In this document: in pieces, positions 47,664 through 57,281 of the stretch
Layout: the number at the start of each line of letters is the position of its first letter
How positions within the stretch are numbered: position 1 is the first letter of the stretch
Origin: Gammaproteobacteria bacterium UBA2679
GTDB lineage: Bacteria; Pseudomonadota; Gammaproteobacteria; Pseudomonadales; Oleiphilaceae
NCBI GenBank assembly: GCA_002354735.1
Contig: DEMD01000009.1
Location: forward strand, 348,705-412,704
Length of the DNA stretch: 64,000 nucleotides
Direction of reading: 5' to 3'
Made by a program: the position numbers and the translations under genes
The notes under the pieces: generated by a model
Seen by the model: the letters and a program-made list of their open reading frames with translations, nothing else
Databases searched by the model: none
What the model was told of the DNA's origin: nothing

Positions 47664-50351
47664 TCAGGTCTCCTGCGCATACTTCTGCAGTACCAGTTGC
47701 AGCGTCTGGCTGTTAAGCGGCTTGACCATATGCTCCCGGAAGCCTGCGGCATAGGCCTTGGCGACATCCTCCTTGTTGCCCCAGCCAGACTGGGAAAGGA
47801 AAACGGTATGTTCTGCCTCAGGTAAGGCAGACAATATTCGACATAATTCATAACCGTTGAGATCCGGCATGCCGATATCCAGCAGCGCAAAATGGGGTTT
47901 GAAGCGCTTGAACAGCTCAATGGAATCACGCGGTCTCGTAACACTCTTGGTGTCGTAGCCTGCAGCATTCAGGAGTATTTCATACATGGCGGCGATGTCT
48001 TCATTGTCATCGACGACAAGTATTCTGTTGCGGTTAGTCGCGACTTTGACCAGCTCAACCGGCCCGCTGTATTCTGCGTTCTGATCCAGTTGCGACTGCG
48101 GCAACAGCACTTCAAACTCGGCACCCTGCCCTATACCAGCGCTGCGGGCAATAATTCGGCCGCCATGCAGCTCAACCAGCTTCTGGACCAGAGTGAGCCC
48201 GATACCAAGCCCGCCCTTGACCCGACTGGAATGCGTGTCCATCTGAGTAAACATGGTAAAGATGAGCCCGGTGCTTTCCGGCGCCAGACCTACACCATTG
48301 TCAATGATCTTGACCGATACCGTGTCACCGGCGGCCTGTGCGCGAATCTGAATGCGGCCACCGGCATCGGTATACTTCGCCGCATTGTTAATAATGTTAC
48401 CGAATACCTGCCCCAGGCGCGTATTGTCACCAGTCACGAAAAGCACGCTGTCCGGCATTTTCATTTCAATGGTGTGCTGCTTTTCCTTCAGCAGGCTTTC
48501 GCAGGTTTCCAGCGCGTCGCGAATCACGTCCTGAATGGCGAGCGTGCGCAGGTCCAGTCGGATCTTCCCTTGGGTGACCCTTGAAACCTCCATGAGATCG
48601 TCGATCATTCTCGTCATGCTATCGACCTGACGGGTCATGGTCTGGATTACTCGCTCACGTACGGCCTCGGTACCTTCGCGCTCGAGTATGGCTATGCCCG
48701 TGCTGATGGGCGTAAGCGGATTGCGTAGCTCATGCGCCAGGGTGGCGAGAAACTCGTTCTTGTGGCGATCCTGCTTCTCGAGATTGGTCAGGTTTCGGTG
48801 CATCCGCTCCTGGGTTTCAAGCGCATAGGCCATGAAGACACGATTGAAGCGTTCCGCCATGCCAACATCGTTCTGGTCCCACTTCTTGCTTTTTCCGCTG
48901 ATTTCCCGGATGTGAACCTTGAACGACGTCCTGGGCATCAGTCGCTCCCGTTTCGAACTGGACACCGCTTTCTCGTCTGGCACGCCCGCCCATCTCTGGA
49001 TCAGCTTCTCCTCTTTGCGAAACCAGACGGTATAGTAATTCTGCTTCTCCGCCAGTGGCATGAAAAGCGCGCCCTTGATGCCATTGAGACGATCAGGCGC
49101 ATCAAAGTCAGCACTGATATCAGAGGACACATACGGTTTCTGCTGTGAATCACTAAAGCGCGCACAGACTTCCTGGATTACTTCGAGATCGGGCGTGGCA
49201 CCGATCGCCACAACCTGGATCTCGGAAAAGAAGACGAAGCCGTCAGCCTCCATTATCTGCAGCACTTCGCTCTCATGCTGCTTGAAGATATCGATGATCG
49301 AGAGTTCGCTCGACACCATCGACAGCATTCGACTGATAGCCTGATCGGCCTTGTCCTTTTTGCGAAAATACAGCTCCTCCTCCTTGGCGTAGAGGTGCCA
49401 GCTGAATAACTGGGAGATCATTTCGCATTCGAGCCGGACGTTCTGCGGTATGTAAGTCGCCTCTCTGCTATGACAGGAGATGATGCCCCAGAGATTGCCG
49501 TGAGTGACAAGCGACATTGACATCGAAGCCTTCAAGCCCTGGTTTCGTATGTACTGACGATGTATCGGGGAAAGTGTTCTGAGAATCGAGTGAGTCAGAT
49601 CCAGCGGTTTGCGGCCACTGTCGACAACGGTGGGCAGCAGCCTTGAAGGCTCGAGATCTACATTGGGTGTGAGCCGGACCCAATTCTTCTTGTACAGCTC
49701 CCTGGCCTGCGGTGGGATGTCCGAGGCCGGATAATAAACATCGAGATAGGACTCCATGTCCGGCTCTTTGGCTTCGGCTATCACTCGACCAGAGGCATCG
49801 TCGTTAAAGCGGTAGAGGAGTATGCGATCCATGTTGGTCACGTACTTGATCGTATCGACGATCTCCTGAGCCATGATTTCGAGGCTGTCGAACTTCTTGA
49901 ATTTCGGTGCGACCCCAAGCGCATACAGCTTGATGAAATGCTTTGCCGAATAGGAGTCGCGGAAATCGGCGGCCGGCTCGAGTTCGATGACGAAACGGTC
50001 GTCACTGTCGTAAACCACGGCGTAGTAGTCAGTGCTCTGGTCAGGGGAAATGACCGATCGCTTGAACTTGACCTCTACCGGCAGCCTGGTCTCCTTCTGC
50101 TTGGCTCGATGGTAGGTTTCCTTGAGGAAATCAAACACTGCCTCTGCACTATCCAGCAACTCAAAGAAGTTGCTGCCGATGAGGTTATCACTGCTTATCA
50201 GTAGATCGCTGACGTTCTCGCTGACGATCTTGATCTTGCCTTCGGCCCGATCGAGCGCGAATAGATAACCGTAGCCCTGAATGGACTCGGGAATATGGAT
50301 CGGCTCATCTTCACAGCGTTCAAAATCAAGATCATCAACATTCAGGGTCAT
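47664..50351 (-). CDS. Bacteriophytochrome hybrid histidine kinase
   Basis: An 895-residue cytoplasmic light sensor: PAS_2 (about 1-120), GAF (about 140-310), PHY (about 320-500), HisKA (about 525-590, LATLAHELRNPLTP), HATPase_c (about 635-750) and a receiver (about 765-890, LLDIGMPDLNGYEL). Cys13 in FERCEDEPIHIP is the expected biliverdin-attachment site; YPASDIPPQARELY and SPIHRQYIRNQG line the chromophore pocket. The usual PGxIQPHG is here PESIQGYG. The fused receiver implies a phosphorelay. No haem oxygenase (bphO) lies beside it. The DUF2855 gene ends 43 bases before its start. Confidence 0.93.
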   Translation of the reverse strand: MTLNVDDLDFERCEDEPIHIPESIQGYGYLFALDRAEGKIKIVSENVSDLLISSDNLIGSNFFELLDSAEAVFDFLKETYHRAKQKETRLPVEVKFKRSVISPDQSTDYYAVVYDSDDRFVIELEPAADFRDSYSAKHFIKLYALGVAPKFKKFDSLEIMAQEIVDTIKYVTNMDRILLYRFNDDASGRVIAEAKEPDMESYLDVYYPASDIPPQARELYKKNWVRLTPNVDLEPSRLLPTVVDSGRKPLDLTHSILRTLSPIHRQYIRNQGLKASMSMSLVTHGNLWGIISCHSREATYIPQNVRLECEMISQLFSWHLYAKEEELYFRKKDKADQAISRMLSMVSSELSIIDIFKQHESEVLQIMEADGFVFFSEIQVVAIGATPDLEVIQEVCARFSDSQQKPYVSSDISADFDAPDRLNGIKGALFMPLAEKQNYYTVWFRKEEKLIQRWAGVPDEKAVSSSKRERLMPRTSFKVHIREISGKSKKWDQNDVGMAERFNRVFMAYALETQERMHRNLTNLEKQDRHKNEFLATLAHELRNPLTPISTGIAILEREGTEAVRERVIQTMTRQVDSMTRMIDDLMEVSRVTQGKIRLDLRTLAIQDVIRDALETCESLLKEKQHTIEMKMPDSVLFVTGDNTRLGQVFGNIINNAAKYTDAGGRIQIRAQAAGDTVSVKIIDNGVGLAPESTGLIFTMFTQMDTHSSRVKGGLGIGLTLVQKLVELHGGRIIARSAGIGQGAEFEVLLPQSQLDQNAEYSGPVELVKVATNRNRILVVDDNEDIAAMYEILLNAAGYDTKSVTRPRDSIELFKRFKPHFALLDIGMPDLNGYELCRILSALPEAEHTVFLSQSGWGNKEDVAKAYAAGFREHMVKPLNSQTLQLVLQKYAQET

Positions 50352-50394
50352 GCGTCACCACTACTACCAGATCGTTCGAGCGGATGCTCTTTTC

Positions 50395-51513
50395 TCATGT
50401 CTCTTGCTCAAGTACAACTATAATGCCCTCATCGGCGGCTACCGAGCCCTCGCAGACCTTGGGATAGACTTCGGCAAGCCCGCCGAGTCCATCTATAGTC
50501 GCAAGTTTCATCCACTTCCAGCTCTTCTCCGCGCTATCTCGCAGAAAGGCCGACGAGCGCGCCGCAAAGCCATCCGCGCCCCAGTCCTTGATTCGTTTCT
50601 GGACATGGCTCGGTGCGAAGAAGCGCTGACTGCGTGACTTGATGATGCCTTGGCCCGGGACCGCTTCGTCCCAATGGGTTAGGCCTACACTGATGCATTG
50701 CTTCATATTATCAGCAAGATGCGTATGTAGCTGACCCAGTACCTTGCCACTGCCAGACATGTCGACGATGACTGTGGGTACGCGGGCATCGATGACAGCG
50801 AGTTCGTCATACGTATGCGAGTGTGCATACAGGCCAAGACTTTCGACAAAATTCATATTCCGGGGTGATGTCACAGCGATAACATCCGGGGCCGATTCGT
50901 CACTGGCCAGGGCGTAAGCGAGCCCTATGCTCGTCTTGCTCGAGGCACTCAGGATCACGATCTGCTCAGCCCCGAACCAGTCCTGTTCCTGGAGCATGTC
51001 CCAGAGGCAGTAAGATGTGATGTGCAGGGGCCAGAGCAGCATGCGCTGGTCGTCGAAGCTGCTCGTGTAGCCTGGTTCGTTATTGACTCGGCTGTAACTG
51101 TTATAGGCTGGGGGTAGCTTGGCGCGGTGCGGCGAACCGTCGATGAGCCGGGTGTCACCTACGCGCACAGGTGTCATCCGCAGTGTGCTTGCCGGCGGAA
51201 AGTAGCCGAAAAGGCGGTCGCCAACTGGCACCGCCTCGTTGCGGGAAGCCACCACATCGGCAAATCCCCACACCGGGATGACGCCCCAGCCAGACGCATC
51301 CTCACCGGCTTCAGCGGGTACAGGCGGAAAGAACTGCCAGTACCCGAGCTGATCGCCCGCTACCGCATAGGTCACATTATTTGCGGTGAAGGCAAAACGA
51401 TCGATGGCAACGACAACGTCGCCATCCTGCAGTGACTCTATTTCAGCCGCAGTATCAGTCGCGACTATGCGGCTGCTGGTAAACCGCCCCTTGTTGATCT
51501 GGAATTGTGCCAT
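50395..51513 (-). CDS. DUF2855 family protein
   Basis: A 372-residue soluble protein of the DUF2855 family. The layout recalls medium-chain reductases: a GroES-like N-terminal half (DGDVVVAIDRFAFTANNVTYA), then a Rossmann-like part (QIVILSASSKTSIGLAYALA, VIAVTSPRNMNFVESLGLY, TVIVDMSGSGKVLG). The strict nucleotide-binding GxGxxG is missing. Function unknown. It lies 43 bases upstream of the bacteriophytochrome and on the same strand, so cotranscription is possible. Confidence 0.85.
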   Translation of the reverse strand: MAQFQINKGRFTSSRIVATDTAAEIESLQDGDVVVAIDRFAFTANNVTYAVAGDQLGYWQFFPPVPAEAGEDASGWGVIPVWGFADVVASRNEAVPVGDRLFGYFPPASTLRMTPVRVGDTRLIDGSPHRAKLPPAYNSYSRVNNEPGYTSSFDDQRMLLWPLHITSYCLWDMLQEQDWFGAEQIVILSASSKTSIGLAYALASDESAPDVIAVTSPRNMNFVESLGLYAHSHTYDELAVIDARVPTVIVDMSGSGKVLGQLHTHLADNMKQCISVGLTHWDEAVPGQGIIKSRSQRFFAPSHVQKRIKDWGADGFAARSSAFLRDSAEKSWKWMKLATIDGLGGLAEVYPKVCEGSVAADEGIIVVLEQET

Positions 51514-51745
51514 GCGAGACCTCTCCTTTTGTTTGTCGGATAGCTTGGGTGGTCACCATACACTGGTGTAGGGTGGACTTGTCCAGCAGCGCGAATCTGT
51601 TTCAGGGCTTTCGGCATCACCGGTGAAGACAAACCGGACAGAGTCGCAGTCTGCTCAATATGTGCTTAACTTGATTGGAATAATTCATTAATTTGCCCGC
51701 CTATGGGCCATGTTTTTAGAACGATAGTAGTCGAGCAGTCACTAT

Positions 51746-52876
51746 ATGGCAGATTTCAAAAAGCTCATTCCCGGCGCGCTCTACGTCGGCAAGCCTCTGC
51801 CTTGGCCGGTATATGACGAACAAGGTGGCTTCCTGCTGAGTCAGGGCCATGTCATCCAGAGCGAGTATCAGCTTGAGTTGTTGTACAAGCGGGGCATGTT
51901 TCAGAAAACCCTGCAGTCGGCCCGGGCCCACAACTCGGAAGAGCGTCAGGAAGGCCGCAGGGTCAGCCCCTTTGCAGAGTACGCCCCCCTGCTGGAAGAC
52001 CTTGAAGCTGGCCTGCACTCAGTGCTGGTAAAGGATCCTCGGGCCAGTCAGAAGATTCTGATTCTCGCCAAGCGCATCGCCGACATGTGCGCCAGCGATC
52101 CAGACGCCTGCATAGCACTTGTTCACATCTATTCGGTCGAGCCCACCGCCTATGAGCAGGTCCTGTTCTACGCAATTCTCTGCTGCATCATTGGCCAGCG
52201 CCTGAACTTTATCGAAAAGCGCACGATTCTTCTGGCTGCAGCAGCCCTGTCCGCAAATATTGCGCTGCTGCCCCATCAGGACAAGCTGAACAATTCGAAG
52301 CTGGCCTTGACCGAAGCCCAACGGGCCATCATCAACAAGCATCCACTTCTGAGCGTGGCTGCGCTTCAGGCTGCCGGGGTCGAACAGCCCCGCTACCTCC
52401 GCATCATCGAGCAGCACCACGAGGTGTTTAACGGCACGGGCTATCCAAATGGGCTAAATGGCGACGAAATTCTGCCCGAAGCCAAGGCGCTCGCGTTGGC
52501 GGAGCGTTATACCGCGATGGTAACAAGGCGGGCATACCGCGACCGTTACTGCTGCGACCAGGCCAGACTCGAAATACTTCAGGCCTACGCCGAAGATCCT
52601 GATCAGTCGGTATATAACGCCCTGTTCGATGGCTTGGGTGATTTTCCACCGGGCAGTCTGGTTACGATTCAAACAGGTGAAACAGCGGTTATCACACGAC
52701 AACGCAAGGGTGCGCCACCCTTTATGCAGGCCGTGGTCAGTGCCAAGGGCAATGCCTATATGGGCGGTCTGAAACGTGACAGTCTGGAGGCGGAGTTCAC
52801 CATAGTCGGCGTGGTGGTACCCAAGGTTTTACCGACACTGAACCTTGATGAGCTCTGGAGCTACAACCAGGCCTAA
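51746..52876 (+). CDS. HD-GYP-like protein with eroded HD motif
   Basis: A 376-residue protein. The N-terminus (about 1-55) resembles the small domain often placed before HD-GYP. In the HD-GYP region the HHEVFNGTGYPNGLNGDEI segment is recognisable (canonical HHE..DGSGYP), with HPLLSVAALQAAG before it. The metal-binding HDIGK segment is not: in its place stands ANIALLPHQDKLNNS. Phosphodiesterase activity against c-di-GMP is therefore doubtful; binding or regulation is possible. Its 3' end overlaps the convergent EAL gene by 4 bases. Confidence 0.8.
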   Translation: MADFKKLIPGALYVGKPLPWPVYDEQGGFLLSQGHVIQSEYQLELLYKRGMFQKTLQSARAHNSEERQEGRRVSPFAEYAPLLEDLEAGLHSVLVKDPRASQKILILAKRIADMCASDPDACIALVHIYSVEPTAYEQVLFYAILCCIIGQRLNFIEKRTILLAAAALSANIALLPHQDKLNNSKLALTEAQRAIINKHPLLSVAALQAAGVEQPRYLRIIEQHHEVFNGTGYPNGLNGDEILPEAKALALAERYTAMVTRRAYRDRYCCDQARLEILQAYAEDPDQSVYNALFDGLGDFPPGSLVTIQTGETAVITRQRKGAPPFMQAVVSAKGNAYMGGLKRDSLEAEFTIVGVVVPKVLPTLNLDELWSYNQA

Positions 52877-53631
52877 TCGAAATTCACCTGGGGCAGGCAT
52901 TCGAAACCAGGTTTGGCAAAATAGTAGCCCTGCATGAGATCGATACCGAGCGACTGCAGCACCTCCATTTCGGCTCTGGTTTCAATACCTTCCGCCAGCG
53001 GTGTAATTCCAAGATCGAGGCACAGGTTGACGCAGTGCCTGATAATTTTCTGTCTCACGGTATCGCGGTCGATATTCCGTACCAGCGCCATATCGAACTT
53101 GATGACATCGGTCTGATAGTCAGCCAGCAGATTCAGTCCTGAATGCCCCGAACCGAAATCGTCGGTCGCCGTCTTGAAGCCCATTTCACGATAGGATTCG
53201 ACAATCCGTTTTACGTGACTGGCTGAGGTCAGTTTTTCCGATTCGGTGAATTCGAACAGGATCCGTTCTATCGGAAAGCCACAGACCCTGGCCGTCTCGA
53301 GCGTCGTCCGGATGCATAGCTCAGGCTTATAGACCGCGTTGGGGAAGAAATTGATGCTGAGTACCGAGGGCATCTTGAGCTTCGCTGCCAAAGTAATGGC
53401 CTTGACTCGGCAGACCTGGTCGAAGCGGTAGCGGTTGCCCTCGTGGACCTGCTGAATCACCGACCAGGCAGATTCGTTGTTCGTGCCGCGACACAGCGCT
53501 TCGTACCCGTAAATGCTTTTGCTGGCCAGCGCCACGATCGGCTGGAAAGCCATGGTAAATTCAAAGCCGAGATCGACGCTTTCGATACACTGCTTGCAGG
53601 AGAGCGCCTGGAAGTCGATCGGTTTATTCAT
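52873..53631 (-). CDS. EAL-domain c-di-GMP phosphodiesterase
   Basis: A 252-residue stand-alone EAL protein. Signature residues are intact: YGYEALCRG, SINFFPN, FEFTESE, TDDFGSGHSGLN (loop 6 DDFG), IKFDMALVR and AEGIETRAEM, ending in MQGYYFAKPGF. It should hydrolyse c-di-GMP to pGpG, unless it has become a receptor. A short Cys-containing N-terminus (LSCKQCIES) precedes the domain. It is convergent with the HD-GYP-like gene. Confidence 0.9.
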   Translation of the reverse strand: MNKPIDFQALSCKQCIESVDLGFEFTMAFQPIVALASKSIYGYEALCRGTNNESAWSVIQQVHEGNRYRFDQVCRVKAITLAAKLKMPSVLSINFFPNAVYKPELCIRTTLETARVCGFPIERILFEFTESEKLTSASHVKRIVESYREMGFKTATDDFGSGHSGLNLLADYQTDVIKFDMALVRNIDRDTVRQKIIRHCVNLCLDLGITPLAEGIETRAEMEVLQSLGIDLMQGYYFAKPGFECLPQVNFD

Positions 53632-53817
53632 GTGAAGTCAGAAGTCTGTCCAATATTCGACACGCGCGCGGAGAATTCGCGGACGCTGTGGGTATTGCCA
53701 ATGGGTTAGGGAAAGCGTAGTGCGTAAGTTGATCAATCGCAAACTTGCAGCCTATCGGCAAGAGCCCACTTGCGTGTAAACTCTCAGCTTTTCACGAATC
53801 AGCTCCAGGACACCGGT

Positions 53818-54546
53818 ATGGGCAGAGCCTACCAGAACCGCAAAGAATCCATGGCCAAAACGGCCGATGCAAAAACCAAGGTCTACAGCAAGTACGCACG
53901 CGCCATTTATGTCACGGCAAAAACGGGTAGCCCTGACCCGGATGCCAACCTGACACTGCGCAGCATCATCGACCGTGCGAAGAAGGATCAGGTGCCCGCG
54001 CACGTGATCGACAAGGCTATCGACAAGGCCAAGGGTGTGGGTGGCGAAGACTACGCCGTAGCACGCTATGAAGGTTACGGCCCGGGCCAGACCATGGTCA
54101 TCGTCGACTGCCTTACAGACAACCCCAACCGGACTTTCGGTGACGTTCGCCTGGCATTCACCAAGACCAAGTGCAAGATCGGCACGCCTGGCAGTGTAAG
54201 CCACATGTTCGACCATTGCGCGGTACTCGCCTTTGCCGGTGAAGATGAAGACGCCGTACTAGAAGCCCTCATGATGGCCGATGTCGAAGTCACCGACATC
54301 GAGAGTGAAAACGGCAAGATCACCGTGTTCACGCCGCACACTGATTACAACAACGCCAAACAGGCGCTGGCGGAAGCTTTCGGAGCGATTGACTACGAAG
54401 CCGACGATATCCATTTCCTGCCGCAGACACTCACGCCAGTGACCGGCGAGGACGTGGCAATGTTCGAGAAGTTTCTCGACATGCTCAACGAGCTGGATGA
54501 CGTGCAGAACGTGTATCACAATGCGGAATTGCCTGAATCCAATTAG
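53818..54546 (+). CDS. YebC/PmpR-type protein (YeeN-like)
   Basis: A 242-residue member of the YebC family, starting at the ATG at 53818 (AGGA upstream); [15 protein letters not shown] is the YeeN-type N-terminus. Three-domain order is normal: [26 protein letters not shown] and [19 protein letters not shown]. YebC proteins were described as transcription regulators; more recent work links the family to relief of ribosome stalling at proline runs. Which applies to this subgroup is not shown by the sequence. Confidence 0.92.
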   Translation: MGRAYQNRKESMAKTADAKTKVYSKYARAIYVTAKTGSPDPDANLTLRSIIDRAKKDQVPAHVIDKAIDKAKGVGGEDYAVARYEGYGPGQTMVIVDCLTDNPNRTFGDVRLAFTKTKCKIGTPGSVSHMFDHCAVLAFAGEDEDAVLEALMMADVEVTDIESENGKITVFTPHTDYNNAKQALAEAFGAIDYEADDIHFLPQTLTPVTGEDVAMFEKFLDMLNELDDVQNVYHNAELPESN

Positions 54547-54570
54547 CCACCCTGGGGGTTCAGGCCACCT

Positions 54571-55821
54571 GTGACTGAACCCCATGCACCCTCCAGAATA
54601 GCCAGTCTCGATGTGCTGAGGGGCCTTGCGCTGCTCGGCCTGCCGACGATGAATATCATCGTTTTCGCCATGCCTGCAGCCGCTTACGTGAACCCGTGGG
54701 CCTGGGGAGAGGCTCACGATATGAACGAGCTGCTGTTCGGCTTCTTCTACCTCTTCGCTGACCAGAAGTTCATGGGCCTGTTCACGCTGCTGTTCGGTGC
54801 CAGCCTGCTGCTGCTCGCGGAAAAGTCGGAATCCCGCGGATGTAGTCCGGCCGCTATCCACTATCGTCGAAGCTTCTGGCTGCTGATCATCGGGCTTGCC
54901 CACACCTGGTACCTCTGGGAGGGCGATGTACTGCAGATCTACGCCATGATGGCGCTGCTCCTGTATCCGTTCAGGCATCTCAACGCATTGAGCCTCATGG
55001 CAATTGCCGCCTGTGCCATCAATCTTTCGCTGTATCTCAGCTACTTTACTGATATCAGCGAGGCCAGCATTGGTACAGAAGGACGCCAGGATCTGCAGGC
55101 CTGGTTTCAGCCTGACATGTCGCAGATTGCGGAACAGCGAGCCACCTATCTGGGTAGCTATGAAGACACCGTTGCTGCTGCGCGGGGTACACTGGCCCCT
55201 GATGTCAGTAGTAGCGAGCACAATGCAGACCTCATATGGGCAACCCTGGGTCTGGCCTTGCTGGTAAGGGTTTTTGGAATGATGTGCCTGGGAATGGCGC
55301 TGTACAAACTGGGGGTCCTGCAGGGCTGGCGAAGCACCCGGGACTACAGGTGGATTGCTGGCATTGGTCTCGCTGCCGGTTTGGCCATAACAGCGTTCGG
55401 ACTGTGGTGGAACTATGCCCAGCGGTGGAGCATGGATGCCTGGTACGCCTTCGGCACGATTCCGCAGAGCCTGGGCGCGGTGCTCATGACGGTGGCCTAC
55501 GCCGCACTGATCATATTGGCGCTGCGATACCTGATGGCATCAGCTGTGACCAAGGCCCTGGCCGCCGTAGGTCGCATGGCGCTGACGAATTATCTGATGC
55601 AGTCGCTAATCTGTGCTCTCATTTTCTACGGCTATGGCCTGGGGCTCTATGGCTCACTCTCACGGCTCGAGCTGCTGCCGATCATCGCGGGGCTCTGGTG
55701 CGTTCAGATCCTGTTCTCGATTATCTGGCTCAGGTATTTTATGCAGGGTCCGGTTGAGTGGCTGTGGCGAACACTGACCTACTTCAGGCTGCAACCATTG
55801 CTCAGACACCCGCACTCGTGA
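54571..55821 (+). CDS. DUF418 family membrane protein
   Basis: A 416-residue inner-membrane protein with about ten helices, starting at a GTG. ASLDVLRGLALLGLPTMNI is the family N-terminus (acyltransferase_3-like), and the C-terminal DUF418 part has RMALTNYLMQSLICALIFYGYGLG and PVEWLWRTLTY. The overall fold recalls YeiB. Function is unknown. It starts 24 bases after the YebC-type stop and is followed by a VOC gene with AGGAG. Confidence 0.88.
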   Translation: MTEPHAPSRIASLDVLRGLALLGLPTMNIIVFAMPAAAYVNPWAWGEAHDMNELLFGFFYLFADQKFMGLFTLLFGASLLLLAEKSESRGCSPAAIHYRRSFWLLIIGLAHTWYLWEGDVLQIYAMMALLLYPFRHLNALSLMAIAACAINLSLYLSYFTDISEASIGTEGRQDLQAWFQPDMSQIAEQRATYLGSYEDTVAAARGTLAPDVSSSEHNADLIWATLGLALLVRVFGMMCLGMALYKLGVLQGWRSTRDYRWIAGIGLAAGLAITAFGLWWNYAQRWSMDAWYAFGTIPQSLGAVLMTVAYAALIILALRYLMASAVTKALAAVGRMALTNYLMQSLICALIFYGYGLGLYGSLSRLELLPIIAGLWCVQILFSIIWLRYFMQGPVEWLWRTLTYFRLQPLLRHPHS

Positions 55822-55839
55822 ATCTCCAGGAGAACAGAT

Positions 55840-56253
55840 ATGCGCTCGATATTCCACCTTGCCTATAACGTCACCAGTCTCGACGAGTCCAGGGCGTTCT
55901 ATGGCGAGCTTCTGGGTTGTAAGGAGGGTCGGAGCACCGAGACCTGGGTCGACTTCGACTTCTTCGGCCATCAGATTTCATTGCATCTCGGCGAGCCGTT
56001 CCGCACTGCCGACACCGGACGCGTGGGCGAACATATGGTGCCAATGCCCCACCTCGGGCTGGTGCTTGAAAAGCAGGATTGGACAGCGCTCGCTGAACGG
56101 CTTCGATCGCGAGGGATGAAGTTCGTTCTTGAGCCAACGACCCGGTTTGAAGGCCTGCCTGGCGAGCAGAGCACGATGTTCTTCCGTGACCCCTCGGGCA
56201 ACCCGATCGAAATCAAGGCCTATGCCAGGGGCGATGAAGTCTTCAAATCCTGA
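55840..56253 (+). CDS. VOC superfamily protein (glyoxalase/dioxygenase fold)
   Basis: A 137-residue protein with the paired beta-alpha-beta-beta-beta modules of the vicinal oxygen chelate fold. FHLAYNVTSLDESRAFYGELLG opens module one and FFRDPSGNPIEIKAY closes module two, with His4-region, His (HQISLHL) and Glu (EIKAY) as likely metal ligands. AGGAG precedes the ATG. Substrate unknown. Confidence 0.85.
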   Translation: MRSIFHLAYNVTSLDESRAFYGELLGCKEGRSTETWVDFDFFGHQISLHLGEPFRTADTGRVGEHMVPMPHLGLVLEKQDWTALAERLRSRGMKFVLEPTTRFEGLPGEQSTMFFRDPSGNPIEIKAYARGDEVFKS

Positions 56254-56261
56254 TGATCGAA

Positions 56262-56293
56262 CCAGGGCGCCGGGTATGTCAGTGGCGACCTGG
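56262..56293. terminator. Imperfect hairpin between convergent genes
   Basis: CCAGG-G-CGCC and GGCG-A-CCTGG form a 9-bp stem with one mismatch around a 12-base loop, centred in the 57-bp gap between the VOC gene and the convergent 93-residue gene. It lacks a T-run on either side. Confidence 0.35.
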
Positions 56294-56310
56294 CCGAGGC
56301 CCGCGCGCGA

Positions 56311-56592
56311 TTAGAGCGGCTGGACGCCATCATCCATGGACACAGACTTTGCGCCGGAGCGATCAATGATCTTTATGATCGTCGTCTGCACGGCCACGTC
56401 CTCACGGATATTGGTCTGAGTACTGAAGGTTTCGGTCATCATTTCCGCATCTTCCTCGGCGGTGAAACCTACGACGACCTTGGTCGCCAGAGAATCGCTC
56501 GGGCCGTGATAGGTGATACTGATGAGCGGATAACCCTGAAACCCCTTCCTGACCTGCTTTGCTATTCTCTTGTGCGATTTCTCGAGATTCAT
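56311..56592 (-). CDS. Conserved hypothetical small protein
   Basis: A 93-residue soluble protein: basic N-terminal helix (EKSHKRIAKQVRKGFQGYP), two strands (ISITYHGP, ATKVVVGFTAEED) and a C-terminal VQTTIIKIIDRSGA strand-helix. I recognise no named family. Its start overlaps the HAD gene stop by 4 bases (ATGA), so it is translated with it. Codon use looks like its neighbours, so I treat it as real. Confidence 0.7.
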   Translation of the reverse strand: MNLEKSHKRIAKQVRKGFQGYPLISITYHGPSDSLATKVVVGFTAEEDAEMMTETFSTQTNIREDVAVQTTIIKIIDRSGAKSVSMDDGVQPL

Positions 56593-57281
56593 TTGCCCGC
56601 GCTCGCTGATTGGCCGGCCATTATAGCGATAACTGTGGCTGGCAGGTCGCGCATGTCGTTGATCACCGCAGTGACCCCGAGCTCACGAAGTACTGCATCA
56701 TGCCCCGGCGGTATGTGGCTGGCGCCCGTAAAGCCGATCACTCGCATACCGGCTCTGCGCGCAGCGAGTACACCAGTCGGACTGTCTTCAACGACGAGAC
56801 AGTGCCCTGGCGGCACGCCCATGGTTTCAGCAGCGAGCAGGTAAACGTCAGGTGCAGGTTTCGGGTTCGGCACCATGTCCGAGCTGAACAGATTGCCGGC
56901 CACACGCTCAGTCAGGCCGGCTCGATCGATTGAGGACGCCAGATTATGGCGGCGACTGTTCGAGGCCACAGCCAGCGGGAGATCAATCGTCATCAGCGCA
57001 TCCCTCGCCCCTGGAATGGCCTGAACATCGGTGGCCAGCAAGGCCTCGGTCCGCTCCCTCAGTTTGCTGTCGAAATCCGCCGGCACCTCCAGATCGAAGC
57101 GCTTCTCGATGAGCGTGATGATATCGGGCACCATAAGACCGAAGGTGCCCTCCAGCGCTGCATCGAGTTCATCGCGCCGGACATAGACGCTCAAGGCGTC
57201 CACCAGAATACGATGAGTAAGGATTTCACTGTCGACGATGACGCCGTCACAGTCGCTGATGAGGAGCTCAATGGTTGGCAT
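56589..57281 (-). CDS. HAD-superfamily phosphatase/phosphoglucomutase-like protein
   Basis: A 230-residue HAD hydrolase of subfamily I (beta-phosphoglucomutase-like). Motif I is LLISDCDGVIVDSE, where the first Asp (D9) is the nucleophile and the second acts as acid/base; motif II is LAVASNS, motif III Lys in NPKPAPDVYL, motif IV VVEDSPTGVLAA. A helical cap lies at about 20-85. Likely a sugar-phosphate or nucleotide phosphatase. It is translationally coupled to the downstream 93-residue gene. Confidence 0.9.
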   Translation of the reverse strand: MPTIELLISDCDGVIVDSEILTHRILVDALSVYVRRDELDAALEGTFGLMVPDIITLIEKRFDLEVPADFDSKLRERTEALLATDVQAIPGARDALMTIDLPLAVASNSRRHNLASSIDRAGLTERVAGNLFSSDMVPNPKPAPDVYLLAAETMGVPPGHCLVVEDSPTGVLAARRAGMRVIGFTGASHIPPGHDAVLRELGVTAVINDMRDLPATVIAIMAGQSASAGK

